Shown here piece after piece: positions 24,967 to 32,683 of a stretch of 39,203 nucleotides of DNA. Position 1 is the stretch's first letter, and the number at the start of each line of letters is the position of its first letter. The notes under the pieces were generated by a model. The model worked only from the letters and a program-made list of their open reading frames with translations. It searched no databases and was not told the DNA's origin. The translations under genes were made by a program, and so were the position numbers. The stretch lies in assembly GCA_002336085.1 (NCBI GenBank), contig DDEH01000149.1, forward strand, positions 1 through 39,203. The letters run 5' to 3'. This stretch comes from Flavobacteriales bacterium UBA1959. GTDB lineage: Bacteria > Bacteroidota > Bacteroidia > Flavobacteriales_D > Sanyastnellaceae.

Positions 24967-26787
24967 TCAGGTTTTTTTTGCATCGAAATGGGCGCGTACA
25001 GCGCGTGCTACTTTTAGATTCACCGCTTTATTTAGTTCTTCAATTTGAGCATCGCCGATGGCCTTTACCGTCTTAAAATGAGAAAGCAATTCGTGACGAG
25101 TTTTTGGTCCGACCCCTTTAATGTCGTCTAGTTCCGAGTGCAAGGCAGCCTTGCTTCTTCGTGTGCGATGGTGTTCGAGTGAGAATCGGTGGGCTTCGTT
25201 TCGAAGGTGCTGAATCAATTTCAGGGTTGAGGACCGTTTGTCCAGATACAGCGGATGCTGATCGCCCGGGTAATAGATTTCTTCCAGCCGCTTGGCAATT
25301 CCGATGATCGCTATCGTGCCGCGCAACCCTATGGCCTCCAATGCCTCCAATGCGTGGCTAAGCTGTCCCTTTCCGCCATCAATGACGATGAGTTGGGGCA
25401 ACGGCTCATTCTCCTTCAATAACCGACTGTAGCGACGATGAACGACCTCAGTCATGGAAGCAAAATCATCAGGACCAACTACAGTTTTGATGTTGAACTT
25501 TCGATAATCTGCTTTAGCAGGTTTTCCATTTTTGAAAACAACACATGCTGATGCGGGATTCGTCCCTTGGATGTTAGAATTATCGAAGCACTCAATATGG
25601 ACGGGAAGTTCGCTGAGTCGAAGGTCTTCTTGGGCGGTCTCTAGCAGCCGCTTTGTAGCTGCAGCAGGGTGAGTTTGTTCCAATTGTTTTTGGCGATCGC
25701 GCATGAAAAACCGGGCATTTCGATCAGACATTTTTACGAGGCGCAATTTATCTCCTCGCTGCGGCACGTGATATGAGACGCCGTCGAGAGGCAAATCAAT
25801 CGCAAATGGGGTGTAAATCAAAGGGGAGTCACTCCCAAATTTGTCCCGAATCTGCACGATAGCGGCCTCTAAAATTTCTTTGGGCTCTTCGCCCAATTTG
25901 CGTTTGACTTCGGAGGTATGCCCTTTGGTAATCGTGCCCTTCAATATGCGAAGGAAGTTCACGTAAGCGCAGCGTGAATCTTGCACGATTGTATAAACTT
26001 CAACGTCTTCTATTCCCGGATGGACAATTGTGTTTTTGGCTTGGTACTTTTGGACGGATGCGAGCTTCAACTTGAATTCTTCTGCTTCTTCAAAACGAAA
26101 AGCCACTGCAGCTTCCTGCATATTCTTTTCCAATTCCCGAATCACCTCTCCAAGGTTTCCTCGCAGCAAATGCCGGATAGCGGCAATGCTTTTTTTATGA
26201 GCATCTTCGTCATGTTTGCCAACACAGGGACCGGTGCATTGTCCGAGATGCGATTCAAGGCAAGATCTAAACTCTTCTATTTGGACTGTCGATTTCAACT
26301 GTTTTAATGAGGTTGACCGACACGTGTTGCACATTAGTGGATAGAGAGATTTGGACAGTTCCAAAACGGTGTGCATGGTTTTCACACTTGGAAAGGGCCC
26401 GAAATATTCGCTGCCGTCTTTGATCAGTTGGCGAGTGGCGAAGATGCGAGGAAAGCGCTCCTTCTTCACGACGATGAACGGATACGTTTTATCGTCTTTT
26501 AGTTGGATGTTGTAGAGCGGCCGGTGCTCCTTGATCAGGCTGTTTTCAAGCAATAATGCATCTGCTTCCGTGGGCGCAACGAGCCATTTGATGTCGGTAA
26601 TTTTCGAAACGAGCAAGCGTGTTTTCCCATTGTGGTTCTGGTTGGTAAAGTAGCTTGACACCCGCTTTTTTAAGTTCTTGGCTTTGCCGACGTAGAGCAG
26701 CCTCTCGGAATCATCAAAAAATTGGTATACCCCCGGTTGTTGAGGAAGCCTTGCAAGAATTTGACTGATGTATTCAGATTTCGCCAT
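24967..26787 (-). CDS. uvrC: Excinuclease ABC subunit C
   Basis: UvrC makes the two incisions flanking damaged DNA in nucleotide excision repair with UvrA and UvrB. The protein is 606 residues. The N-terminal GIY-YIG nuclease is PGVYQFFDDSERLLYVGKAK, with LKKRVSSYF after it. A Cys-rich region (MCNTCRS..., CLESHLGQCTGPCVG) follows, then the UVR motif around 'VAFRFEEAEEFKLKLASV'. The RNase H-like C-terminal nuclease has HIECFDNSNIQGTNPASACV and LIVIDGGKGQL. A helix-hairpin-helix closes it (LDDIKGVGPKTRHELLSHF). All domains are complete. uvrA and uvrB are not nearby, which is normal. It is divergent from the epimerase gene with 44 bases between starts. Confidence 0.98.
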   Translation of the reverse strand: MAKSEYISQILARLPQQPGVYQFFDDSERLLYVGKAKNLKKRVSSYFTNQNHNGKTRLLVSKITDIKWLVAPTEADALLLENSLIKEHRPLYNIQLKDDKTYPFIVVKKERFPRIFATRQLIKDGSEYFGPFPSVKTMHTVLELSKSLYPLMCNTCRSTSLKQLKSTVQIEEFRSCLESHLGQCTGPCVGKHDEDAHKKSIAAIRHLLRGNLGEVIRELEKNMQEAAVAFRFEEAEEFKLKLASVQKYQAKNTIVHPGIEDVEVYTIVQDSRCAYVNFLRILKGTITKGHTSEVKRKLGEEPKEILEAAIVQIRDKFGSDSPLIYTPFAIDLPLDGVSYHVPQRGDKLRLVKMSDRNARFFMRDRQKQLEQTHPAAATKRLLETAQEDLRLSELPVHIECFDNSNIQGTNPASACVVFKNGKPAKADYRKFNIKTVVGPDDFASMTEVVHRRYSRLLKENEPLPQLIVIDGGKGQLSHALEALEAIGLRGTIAIIGIAKRLEEIYYPGDQHPLYLDKRSSTLKLIQHLRNEAHRFSLEHHRTRRSKAALHSELDDIKGVGPKTRHELLSHFKTVKAIGDAQIEELNKAVNLKVARAVRAHFDAKKT

Positions 26788-26819
26788 GGGTTCGGCAAAT
26801 TTCGGGCGGAATCTCCAAC

Positions 26820-26827
26820 TAACTTCG
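26820..26827 (+). promoter_or_regulatory. -7 box of the epimerase gene, predicted leaderless
   Basis: TAACTTCG ends four bases before the ATG at 26832. It matches TAnnTTTG with one T to C change, as in the other examples. No TTG is found at -33. Confidence 0.35.
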
Positions 26828-26831
26828 CCAC

Positions 26832-27851
26832 ATGGTTTTGATCACAGGAGCAACGGGTCTGGTTGGCCGGCATTTGTTGGAGGTGTTGTTGGCGGCAGGT
26901 GAGACGGTTCGGGCGTTGCATCGTCCGTCTTCGGACCGCCATCAGGTGCACGAATTCTTAGAAAAAAAGGAGATTGATCCAATGCGTTTGGAGTGGTTTG
27001 AGGCTGAATTATGGGACGGCGAACGATTGGAAGAGGCGCTGCAGGGGTGTTCACGGGTTTTCCATTGCGCAGCAGTAGTTTCATTTCATCATCACGATTC
27101 AGACCGGATGATGAAGGTCAACCGCGACGCTACGGCACTGATGGTAAATACGATGCTGCATTGTGATGTCAAGGAACTGGTGTACGTTAGTTCTGTTGCG
27201 GTATTGGGCCGAAAACTGGGGGAGCCGGTACACGAGGACGTCCCATTTGAGGAAGGTTCTGGAGTAACGCACTATGCGCGAAGCAAGTATTTGGCTGAGT
27301 TGGAAGTTTGGCGTGGCAAAGAGGAGGGCTTGAATGTTTTGACAATCAACCCCGTCATCGTCTTAGGGCCTGGAGATTTTGCACGGAGCTCCTCAACCAT
27401 GTTTGCGCTGGCCCACAAAGGATTCCAATGGTACCCTTCAGGTACCAACGGCTTTGTTTCAGCCTCTGATGTGGCCCGAGCTTGTCATCTATTGGCCCAT
27501 CATGGCTGTTGGAATGACCGGTTCTTGCTCTGCGCGGAAAACCGATCGTACCAAGAAATTTTAGGGTGGATGGCAAGTGCGCTGAGTTCCCGTCAGCCAT
27601 CTTATCGATTGCGTTCTTGGATGATGGGACTGGCCTGGCGTTTTGGCCGGGTGATCGAAGTTGTTACGGGCCGCAAATCCCCTATTACCCGTGAATCGGT
27701 GCAAAATACGAGCAAGGTGCATGCCTACTCATCTGATCGGTTGGAACGCACATTGGCTGCCAAAGGCGTGACCTGGAAATACACTTCCATCAAAACGGCC
27801 ATTGAGGCCACTGGGCCGTATGTTCTTGCAGCATTGGGCCCCACGAAATAG
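26832..27851 (+). CDS. NAD-dependent epimerase/dehydratase (extended SDR)
   Basis: This 339-residue extended short-chain dehydrogenase/reductase has the N-terminal dinucleotide motif ITGATGLVGRHLLE (GxxGxxG) and the catalytic Tyr-x-x-x-Lys in HYARSKYLAELEVW, preceded by LVYVSSVAVLG with the catalytic Ser. VINPVIVLGPGD follows, as in dihydroflavonol reductase/cholesterol dehydrogenase-like members. The substrate could be a nucleotide sugar, a sterol-like or other small molecule; it is not determined by these motifs. The gene stands alone, divergent from uvrC and convergent with the DUF4296 gene (9 bases between). A similar gene neighbours DUF4296-pyrC in other flavobacteria as I recall. Confidence 0.88.
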   Translation: MVLITGATGLVGRHLLEVLLAAGETVRALHRPSSDRHQVHEFLEKKEIDPMRLEWFEAELWDGERLEEALQGCSRVFHCAAVVSFHHHDSDRMMKVNRDATALMVNTMLHCDVKELVYVSSVAVLGRKLGEPVHEDVPFEEGSGVTHYARSKYLAELEVWRGKEEGLNVLTINPVIVLGPGDFARSSSTMFALAHKGFQWYPSGTNGFVSASDVARACHLLAHHGCWNDRFLLCAENRSYQEILGWMASALSSRQPSYRLRSWMMGLAWRFGRVIEVVTGRKSPITRESVQNTSKVHAYSSDRLERTLAAKGVTWKYTSIKTAIEATGPYVLAALGPTK

Positions 27852-27860
27852 GAGGATTGC

Positions 27861-28229
27861 CTAATTTTGCTGATTGGTTTCGCGTTCCATGCGAGCCAAT
27901 CGATCAGCGACTTCCTCGAGCAGTCCGTCCATTTCTTTGGGGTGCTTGTACCACCATTCGTAAGTGGTTTTGAATCGCTGCTCATCGACGTTAAAACGCT
28001 CGAATAGCTCAGCATAATGTTGGAGAATGACAAGGCCTTCTTCATCATTCCTAAGCAATCGCTGCTTCTTCACACCTTCGATCAAGTGTACTTCGGTAAG
28101 GACATGCATAAAAGTATCGCGTGCAATGAGCCCTTCCTGCTCGGCTTTATTGTGTGAAATATTGGAACACCCCATAGCCATGAGACATGCGAGCATGGAA
28201 GAGAGAACGCGAATGCGTGTAACTGGCAT
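27861..28229 (-). CDS. DUF4296 lipoprotein
   Basis: The 122-residue product begins MPVTRIRVLSSMLACLMAMG followed by Cys21, a lipobox. The mature part (FMHVLTEVHLIEGVKKQRLL, then VILQHYAELFERFNVDEQRF, YEWWYKHPKEMDGL) is the DUF4296 pattern: a helical domain ending in 'Y...Yy..hpe.m..iy..v...L'. Function is unknown. I chose the ATG at 28229, or the ATG directly before it at 28232, because it precedes the signal peptide and overlaps the pyrC stop (ATGATGA). The longer frame to 28319 has no support. It is the last gene of the YraN-to-DUF4296 operon; pyrC-DUF4296 adjacency is common in Flavobacteriia. Confidence 0.85.
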   Translation of the reverse strand: MPVTRIRVLSSMLACLMAMGCSNISHNKAEQEGLIARDTFMHVLTEVHLIEGVKKQRLLRNDEEGLVILQHYAELFERFNVDEQRFKTTYEWWYKHPKEMDGLLEEVADRLARMERETNQQN

Positions 28230-29593
28230 CATCGATCGAATGTAAGCCGTTGTCCCGCGTGATTTCCGTGGCGGGTGAGTACGTCGGTTCCGTTGTATAC
28301 CTGGACGCCATTCACCCACGTTCCACGAACCTGAGATTTGAATGTTGTGCCCTCAAACGGTGACCATCCGCACTTGTAACGGATGTTGCTGCGAGACACC
28401 GTCCAAGGATCATTGGGGTCGACCAAAACGAGGTCCGCTTGGTAACCCTTTCGGATGTAGCCGCGGCCTTCGATTTGGAACATGTCCGCGACGCGGTGCG
28501 CCATAAGAGTCACTGCATCTTCAACCGGCAGCAATCCCTGATGAACCATTTCGAGCATCGCTGGCAGAGCATGTTGCACAAGCGGTCCTCCAGAGGGAGC
28601 GTTAAAATAGGAATTACTTTTTTCTTCCAGTGTATGTGGCGCGTGATCCGTGGCGACAACGTCGATGCGGCCATCGAGGATTCCCGAGCGCACAGCGGCT
28701 CGGTCATCCGCCGATTTTACGGCAGGATTCCATTTGATATGGGTTCCTTTGGAATCATAATCGGAATCGGTAAACCACAAGTGGTGGATGCATGCTTCGG
28801 CGGTGATTTTCTTCTCAATGGAGGGAATGTCATTGCGGAATAGACCGACTTCGCGGGCTGTAGAAATATGAAGGATATGCAATCGTGTATTCCACTTAGT
28901 GGCGAGCTCCATAGCCATGGATGAGGACCGATAACAGGCCTCGGCACTGCGAATGATAGGGTGATGCCCAATAGGCACGGCTTCACCATAACGTGCGCGT
29001 GCCGCTTCAATATTTCTTCGAATGGTGGCTTCGTCTTCGCAGTGGGTCGCTACCAGTGTAGGGCTCTCTTTGAAGACGGCATCCAGCACTTGTCGGTCAT
29101 CAACGAGCATGTTTCCGGTGGAGGAGCCCATGAAAACTTTGACGCCGCAAATGCGCCGGGGGTCCGTTTTTAAAACTTCATTCAAGTTTGTGTTGGACGC
29201 TCCCATGAAAAACGAATAATTCACAGCACTTACCTCATCAGCGCGTTCGTATTTGTCTTGAAGGAGTTGTTGGGTGAGCGCCTGAGGAACTGTATTGGGC
29301 ATCTCCATGAAGGAAGTGATTCCTCCCGCCGCCGCCGCCGCTGATTCGGTGGCTATTTCGCCCTTGTGGGTAAGCCCCGGTTCGCGAAAGTGAACTTGAT
29401 CATCGATGCAGCCGGGCATCAACCACAGACCTGTGGCATCGATTTGAATGGCATTTGATGCTTCTGCATGCGTGTTGCAGTCATCGCCAATCGCCCCGAT
29501 AGTGCCATCACGGGCAATCAGGACATCTGAGACGATAACTTGGCCTTCATTGACTACGTTGGCTCCGACAAATCGAGTAGGCTGTGGAATCAT
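28229..29593 (-). CDS. pyrC: Dihydroorotase (class I type), with Gln in the HxH motif
   Basis: This 454-residue amidohydrolase closes carbamoyl-aspartate to dihydroorotate in pyrimidine synthesis. The first metal motif, normally DxHVHxREPG, reads DDQVHFREPG, so the first histidine is Gln66 while His68 remains. The other ligands look present: Lys152 in GVKVFMGSSTG, His184 in VATHCEDE, His239/His242 in LHILHIS and Asp316 in VATDHAPHT. KCGWSPFEGTTFKSQVRGTW is the usual C-terminal motif. I recall the same Gln in other Bacteroidetes homologues, so it is probably lineage-wide, but it raises the question of metal content. It sits between the GT2 gene (8 bases) and DUF4296 (overlap). Confidence 0.92.
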   Translation of the reverse strand: MIPQPTRFVGANVVNEGQVIVSDVLIARDGTIGAIGDDCNTHAEASNAIQIDATGLWLMPGCIDDQVHFREPGLTHKGEIATESAAAAAGGITSFMEMPNTVPQALTQQLLQDKYERADEVSAVNYSFFMGASNTNLNEVLKTDPRRICGVKVFMGSSTGNMLVDDRQVLDAVFKESPTLVATHCEDEATIRRNIEAARARYGEAVPIGHHPIIRSAEACYRSSSMAMELATKWNTRLHILHISTAREVGLFRNDIPSIEKKITAEACIHHLWFTDSDYDSKGTHIKWNPAVKSADDRAAVRSGILDGRIDVVATDHAPHTLEEKSNSYFNAPSGGPLVQHALPAMLEMVHQGLLPVEDAVTLMAHRVADMFQIEGRGYIRKGYQADLVLVDPNDPWTVSRSNIRYKCGWSPFEGTTFKSQVRGTWVNGVQVYNGTDVLTRHGNHAGQRLTFDR

Positions 29594-29601
29594 AGATGAA
29601 T

Positions 29602-30330
29602 TCAGGGTTTGAAATCTGGATTGGGAGTGACTTTGCGGAAGCGCATTTGCAGCACGCCGAGAAACGCTTCACGAAAGATGTTCATGCTCATTTTACTGGT
29701 ACCCAGCTCGCGGTCGATGAAAGTAATCGGCACTTCTTCAATGCTAAAACCCAGTTGGTGGGCATTGTATTTCATTTCAATTTGAAACGCATACCCAATA
29801 AATTGGATGCGGTTCAGGTCAATTCTTTCTAGCACTTCACGCCGGTAACATTTGAAACCTGCGGTACTGTCTTTGACCCCTAACCACAAAATGAGATTGA
29901 CATAAACAGAAGCGAAATAACTCATCATGATGCGCCCCATGGGCCAATTGTTCACCTTTCCCCCACTTGTGTACCGTGAGCCCACGGCAACACTGGCGCC
30001 GTTCACGCACGCTTCTTGAAGTCGAATCAAGTCTTTGGGATTGTGTGAAAAGTCACAATCCATCTCAAAAATGAGGTCATATTCGTGTTGCAGTGCCCAT
30101 TTAAATCCAGCGATGTAGGCTGTTCCCAAGCCGAGTTTTCCAGAGCGTTCCAATAGATGAATGCGTTCCTGACTTTTTTGGTTTTTCTTAACCGCTTGTG
30201 CAGTCCCATCGGGCGATCCATCGTCCACAATTAACACATCGAAGGCAGGTTCCAATGCCATCACAGTATCCAGCATTCGCTGAATGTTCTCGATTTCATT
30301 GTAGGTGGGTATGATAACTACACTCTTCAT
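29602..30330 (-). CDS. Polyprenol-phosphate mannosyltransferase-like GT2 (DPM1 type)
   Basis: The 242-residue protein begins MKSVVIIPTYNEIENIQRML, continues VLIVDDGSPDGTAQAV and has the metal-binding EMDCDFSHNPKDLIRL, all as in dolichol-phosphate/polyprenol-phosphate mannose synthases. The end carries VPITFIDRELGTSKMSMNIF, also a DPM1 signature (FxdRxxGxSKm). It transfers a hexose from a nucleotide sugar to a lipid carrier at the inner-membrane face. There is no C-terminal membrane domain, so it is of the short soluble DPM1 type. It lies between the pseudouridine synthase and pyrC genes. A TAAGTTTG box ends two bases before its ATG. Confidence 0.9.
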   Translation of the reverse strand: MKSVVIIPTYNEIENIQRMLDTVMALEPAFDVLIVDDGSPDGTAQAVKKNQKSQERIHLLERSGKLGLGTAYIAGFKWALQHEYDLIFEMDCDFSHNPKDLIRLQEACVNGASVAVGSRYTSGGKVNNWPMGRIMMSYFASVYVNLILWLGVKDSTAGFKCYRREVLERIDLNRIQFIGYAFQIEMKYNAHQLGFSIEEVPITFIDRELGTSKMSMNIFREAFLGVLQMRFRKVTPNPDFKP

Positions 30331-30332
30331 AT

Positions 30333-30340
30333 CAAACTTA
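30333..30340 (-). promoter_or_regulatory. Possible internal -7 box before the GT2 gene
   Basis: TAAGTTTG (30340-30333, minus strand) is an exact TAnnTTTG, two bases before the ATG at 30330. It overlaps the stop of the upstream gene, and there is no TTG at -33, so it may be chance. Confidence 0.2.
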
Positions 30341-31342
30341 ACAGCTCATTCGTATTAGGTTCACTTCAGCCTCCGTCAAATGGCGAAAGCTTCCACGAGG
30401 GACGTTTTTTTTGGTGAGGGGTCCAATGGTAACGCGGTCCACCTTTACCACTTGGTAGCTCAGCTGTTCCAGCATCCGTCGGGCAATGCGGCTGCGGCTG
30501 GAGGTCAGTTTCAATCCGATGTGGGTTCTTTCTTCGTTGGCAAACTCCGCTTCGGAAGCCTTCACGAAGCCTTTGTCGACAATGAAACCTTGTTTCAATT
30601 CTTCGAGGTGATTTGGCTGGACACGTTCTGCGAGGATTAGATGGTAAAGCCTCATCGCGCCTGATTGCGGATTGTTTAGCCGAACCATTAGTTCTTCATC
30701 GTTGGTGAACAGCATCAATCCGGTGCTTTCTCGATCCAGTTTGTCAATGGATCGAACTTCCTCTTTGCAAGCCTTCTGAATCAATTCATGTACACCTCGT
30801 CTCGCTTTTGCGTCCGCCATGGAAGTTCCAAATCCTTTCGGTTTGTTTAACAAGACGTATCGTCGTGCTTCCGGCCGAATGGTGGCTCCGCCAACTTGAA
30901 CGTTATCTGTTGCATTTACCTTTTGCCCCATTTGAACGATGATTTCTCCGTTCACCGTTACGACCCCCGACTCAATCAATGCGTCTGCTTCTCTCCGTGA
31001 ACAAACACCTGCATTGGCAATGAAGCGGTTCAAACGCATTGGACCACCTGGGGCTGCCAATGGTTTTTGGCGCATAATGGGTTTGGCCCCTCGTCGAAAA
31101 CTTGTGCCTCCGCGAGTTGTTCCACCTGACTCACTGGGCTTAAAATTTGATTTCTGATCGGAACTGCGGCTTGCGCCTGCCTTTCCTTTAGGCCTTCCGG
31201 ATTCTGGCCGGCTGCCCTTTGAGCGGCCTGATTCTGAGCGGCCTGATTCCGGCCGACTCGCGTTTGAACGACCCTCGCCGGGTTTTGACCGACGTGATTG
31301 CGAGGATCGGGCGCCTGCACGACCAGAATTCTGCTTCTTCAT
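30338..31342 (-). CDS. RsuA/RluB-family pseudouridine synthase with a long basic Ser/Arg/Gly tail
   Basis: The 334-residue product has an unstructured N-terminal tail of about 100 residues, rich in Ser, Arg, Gly, Pro and Lys with repeats such as PESGRSESGRS. It is followed by an S4 RNA-binding domain (PMRLNRFIANAGVCSRREAD and onward) and the RsuA/RluB catalytic domain. The catalytic Asp203 is in SIDKLDRESTGLMLFTND. LLNKPKGFGTSM and the later SSRSRIARRMLEQLSYQV are also typical. It should modify a uridine in rRNA; the target position is not deducible. I chose ATG 31342 over an ATG at 31360 because an exact TATCTTTG box lies four bases before it. A 15-base tandem duplication lies in the tail. 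Confidence 0.92.
   Translation of the reverse strand: MKKQNSGRAGARSSQSRRSKPGEGRSNASRPESGRSESGRSKGSRPESGRPKGKAGASRSSDQKSNFKPSESGGTTRGGTSFRRGAKPIMRQKPLAAPGGPMRLNRFIANAGVCSRREADALIESGVVTVNGEIIVQMGQKVNATDNVQVGGATIRPEARRYVLLNKPKGFGTSMADAKARRGVHELIQKACKEEVRSIDKLDRESTGLMLFTNDEELMVRLNNPQSGAMRLYHLILAERVQPNHLEELKQGFIVDKGFVKASEAEFANEERTHIGLKLTSSRSRIARRMLEQLSYQVVKVDRVTIGPLTKKNVPRGSFRHLTEAEVNLIRMSC
31220..31249 (+). repeat. 15-base perfect tandem duplication in the pseudouridine synthase tail
   Basis: TGAGCGGCCTGATTC occurs at 31220-31234 and again at 31235-31249. It encodes two copies of ESGRS on the minus strand. Similar imperfect units lie on both sides, so the Ser/Arg/Gly tail probably grew by slippage-type duplication. 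Confidence 0.85.
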
Positions 31343-31346
31343 GAAG

Positions 31347-31354
31347 CAAAGATA
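31347..31354 (-). promoter_or_regulatory. -7 box of the pseudouridine synthase gene, predicted leaderless
   Basis: TATCTTTG (31354-31347, minus strand) is an exact TAnnTTTG and ends four bases before the ATG at 31342. A TTG lies 16 bases upstream (31373-31371), somewhat closer than the usual 18-20. It also decides the start in favour of 31342. Confidence 0.4.
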
Positions 31355-31360
31355 TCTCAT

Positions 31361-31723
31361 TCAAGGCATGCAAATGAACGCATCTTCAATGTGTTGAATC
31401 CGATGCTCATGTCGACCATATTCGATGCAAATAATATCGAATCGAGCGGCATCGGCTTGGCGGTTTTGGTGTTTCAAAAAGTGGTCAGCGGCAATGATGA
31501 TACGCTGCTGTTTGAAGAGGTCGACTGATTCAAAGGCGGTCTCAGCATATCCGAATTTTCGAACTTTTACCTCAGCAAATATCCAAGTGTCGGCGTGCCG
31601 ACCAATCAGGTCAATTTCATATCGTCCAGATCGCCAGTTCCGTTCGATGACGGCAATGCCGTAGCTCTCAAGATGACTAGCCGCCAAGTTCTCGCCCCAT
31701 GTGCCGCGCTCTGTTGTGTTCAT
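31361..31723 (-). CDS. YraN/UPF0102 family nuclease-like protein
   Basis: The 120-residue protein matches the YraN family (UPF0102), a predicted restriction-endonuclease-like fold. Signatures are RGTWGENLAASHLESYGIAV, ERNWRSGRYEIDLIGRHADT and WIFAEVKVRK. The E..D(14-ish)ExK arrangement (Glu in YEIDLI and the EVK) forms the putative nuclease active site and appears intact. The biological role is uncertain; YraN genes commonly lie near DNA repair or ribonuclease genes. Here it is the first gene of a minus-strand series, 18 bases before the pseudouridine synthase start and divergent from the next gene with 51 bases between. Confidence 0.9.
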   Translation of the reverse strand: MNTTERGTWGENLAASHLESYGIAVIERNWRSGRYEIDLIGRHADTWIFAEVKVRKFGYAETAFESVDLFKQQRIIIAADHFLKHQNRQADAARFDIICIEYGRHEHRIQHIEDAFICMP

Positions 31724-31762
31724 TTCCTAATCGTTTGAGAACGAAGAACTCGAACAACGGTC

Positions 31763-31770
31763 TACCTTCG
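31763..31770 (+). promoter_or_regulatory. -7 box of the outer-membrane-like gene, predicted leaderless
   Basis: TACCTTCG ends four bases before the ATG at 31775. It matches TAnnTTTG with one T to C change. No TTG is seen 18-20 bases upstream; the nearest is 25 bases away. Confidence 0.35.
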
Positions 31771-31774
31771 TAGT

Positions 31775-32674
31775 ATGATTTTCAGAAGAAGTATCGTGAT
31801 TTATGGTTGTTGTTTAGGGGCCATTTTTGCATGCTTTGCAGAGGCCAGTGGACAAGATTTTTCTTCTGATGAATGGTATGTGTCTTGGGGCTATAATCGA
31901 TCCGCATACACCACTTCGAATGTTCATATGTGGGGAGCGGGGCCCAGTGGTGAGTCCTTTGATGTTACGCTGCAAGACGCCCGAGCCAATGACATGCCGG
32001 AGCGTTTTCAAGCGAAAGTTTATTTTCACCCAGGGCTTTTTACTATCCCGCAATTTAACGCTCGATTTGGCAAGCGCGTTGCCCCGAAATGGTGGGTTTC
32101 GGCGGGTTGGGATCACATGAAATACAAACTAAAAAAGCAGTGGATAATGGCCGATGGGTACGCCAATGCTGCAGATATGGGGGGTGATGAGGTCCCACCG
32201 GGGACGGTTGCGGAATGGAGTGGGGATTCCCTGTGGTGGGGACAAGGATTCAACCTGGAACACAGCGATGGAATGAATTTTGTGCGATTTAGCTTGGAAC
32301 ACCAAACAGATGTTTGGCAATCCAGGAACGAGCAATTTGAGCTGTCCGTCTTCCAGGCAATAGGGCTTGGTGTAGTTGTTTGCAGTACGGATTTTACGTG
32401 GGCCGGAGAGCGTCAGAAAAACGCTCAGCATTTGTCAGGCCTTGGATTCGGCGTGCATGCAGGCGTTAGAATGCAAGTTCATCGCCGCTTTTTCATCCAG
32501 GGTACTGGACATTTGGGTGGGGTGACGTTGCCTTGGATACGCTTGCAGGGCCCCGGGGAATCGGGAGCAAAGCAGAGCCTCGGATATGCGGAAGCAGCAT
32601 TTGCTCTGGGCTACCTCATCGGAGGAGAACACAAGGCCAAAGGTAAAAATTGCAATACGTGTCCTAAGTGGTAG
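31775..32674 (+). CDS. Hypothetical secreted protein, probable outer-membrane barrel
   Basis: The 299-residue product has a signal peptide (hydrophobic stretch about residues 8-25, cleavage near ASGQ). The mature part has alternating aromatic strands such as EWYVSWGYNRSAYTT and RRFFIQGTGHLGGVTL, and several Trp/Gly-rich segments consistent with a beta-barrel. The end (KGKNCNTCPKW) is unusual: it has two Cys and no terminal aromatic barrel signature beyond Trp. I do not recognise a family. The convergent next gene ends 9 bases away. It is monocistronic and probably has its own leaderless promoter. Confidence 0.6.
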   Translation: MIFRRSIVIYGCCLGAIFACFAEASGQDFSSDEWYVSWGYNRSAYTTSNVHMWGAGPSGESFDVTLQDARANDMPERFQAKVYFHPGLFTIPQFNARFGKRVAPKWWVSAGWDHMKYKLKKQWIMADGYANAADMGGDEVPPGTVAEWSGDSLWWGQGFNLEHSDGMNFVRFSLEHQTDVWQSRNEQFELSVFQAIGLGVVVCSTDFTWAGERQKNAQHLSGLGFGVHAGVRMQVHRRFFIQGTGHLGGVTLPWIRLQGPGESGAKQSLGYAEAAFALGYLIGGEHKAKGKNCNTCPKW

Positions 32675-32683
32675 AAGTCGGGC

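Noticed and set aside
29322..29345. GCC-repeat tract (CCGCCGCCGCCGCTG)
   Set aside because: It encodes the Ala run (SAAAAAGG) common at this point of dihydroorotase, so it is a codon effect rather than a mobile or regulatory repeat.
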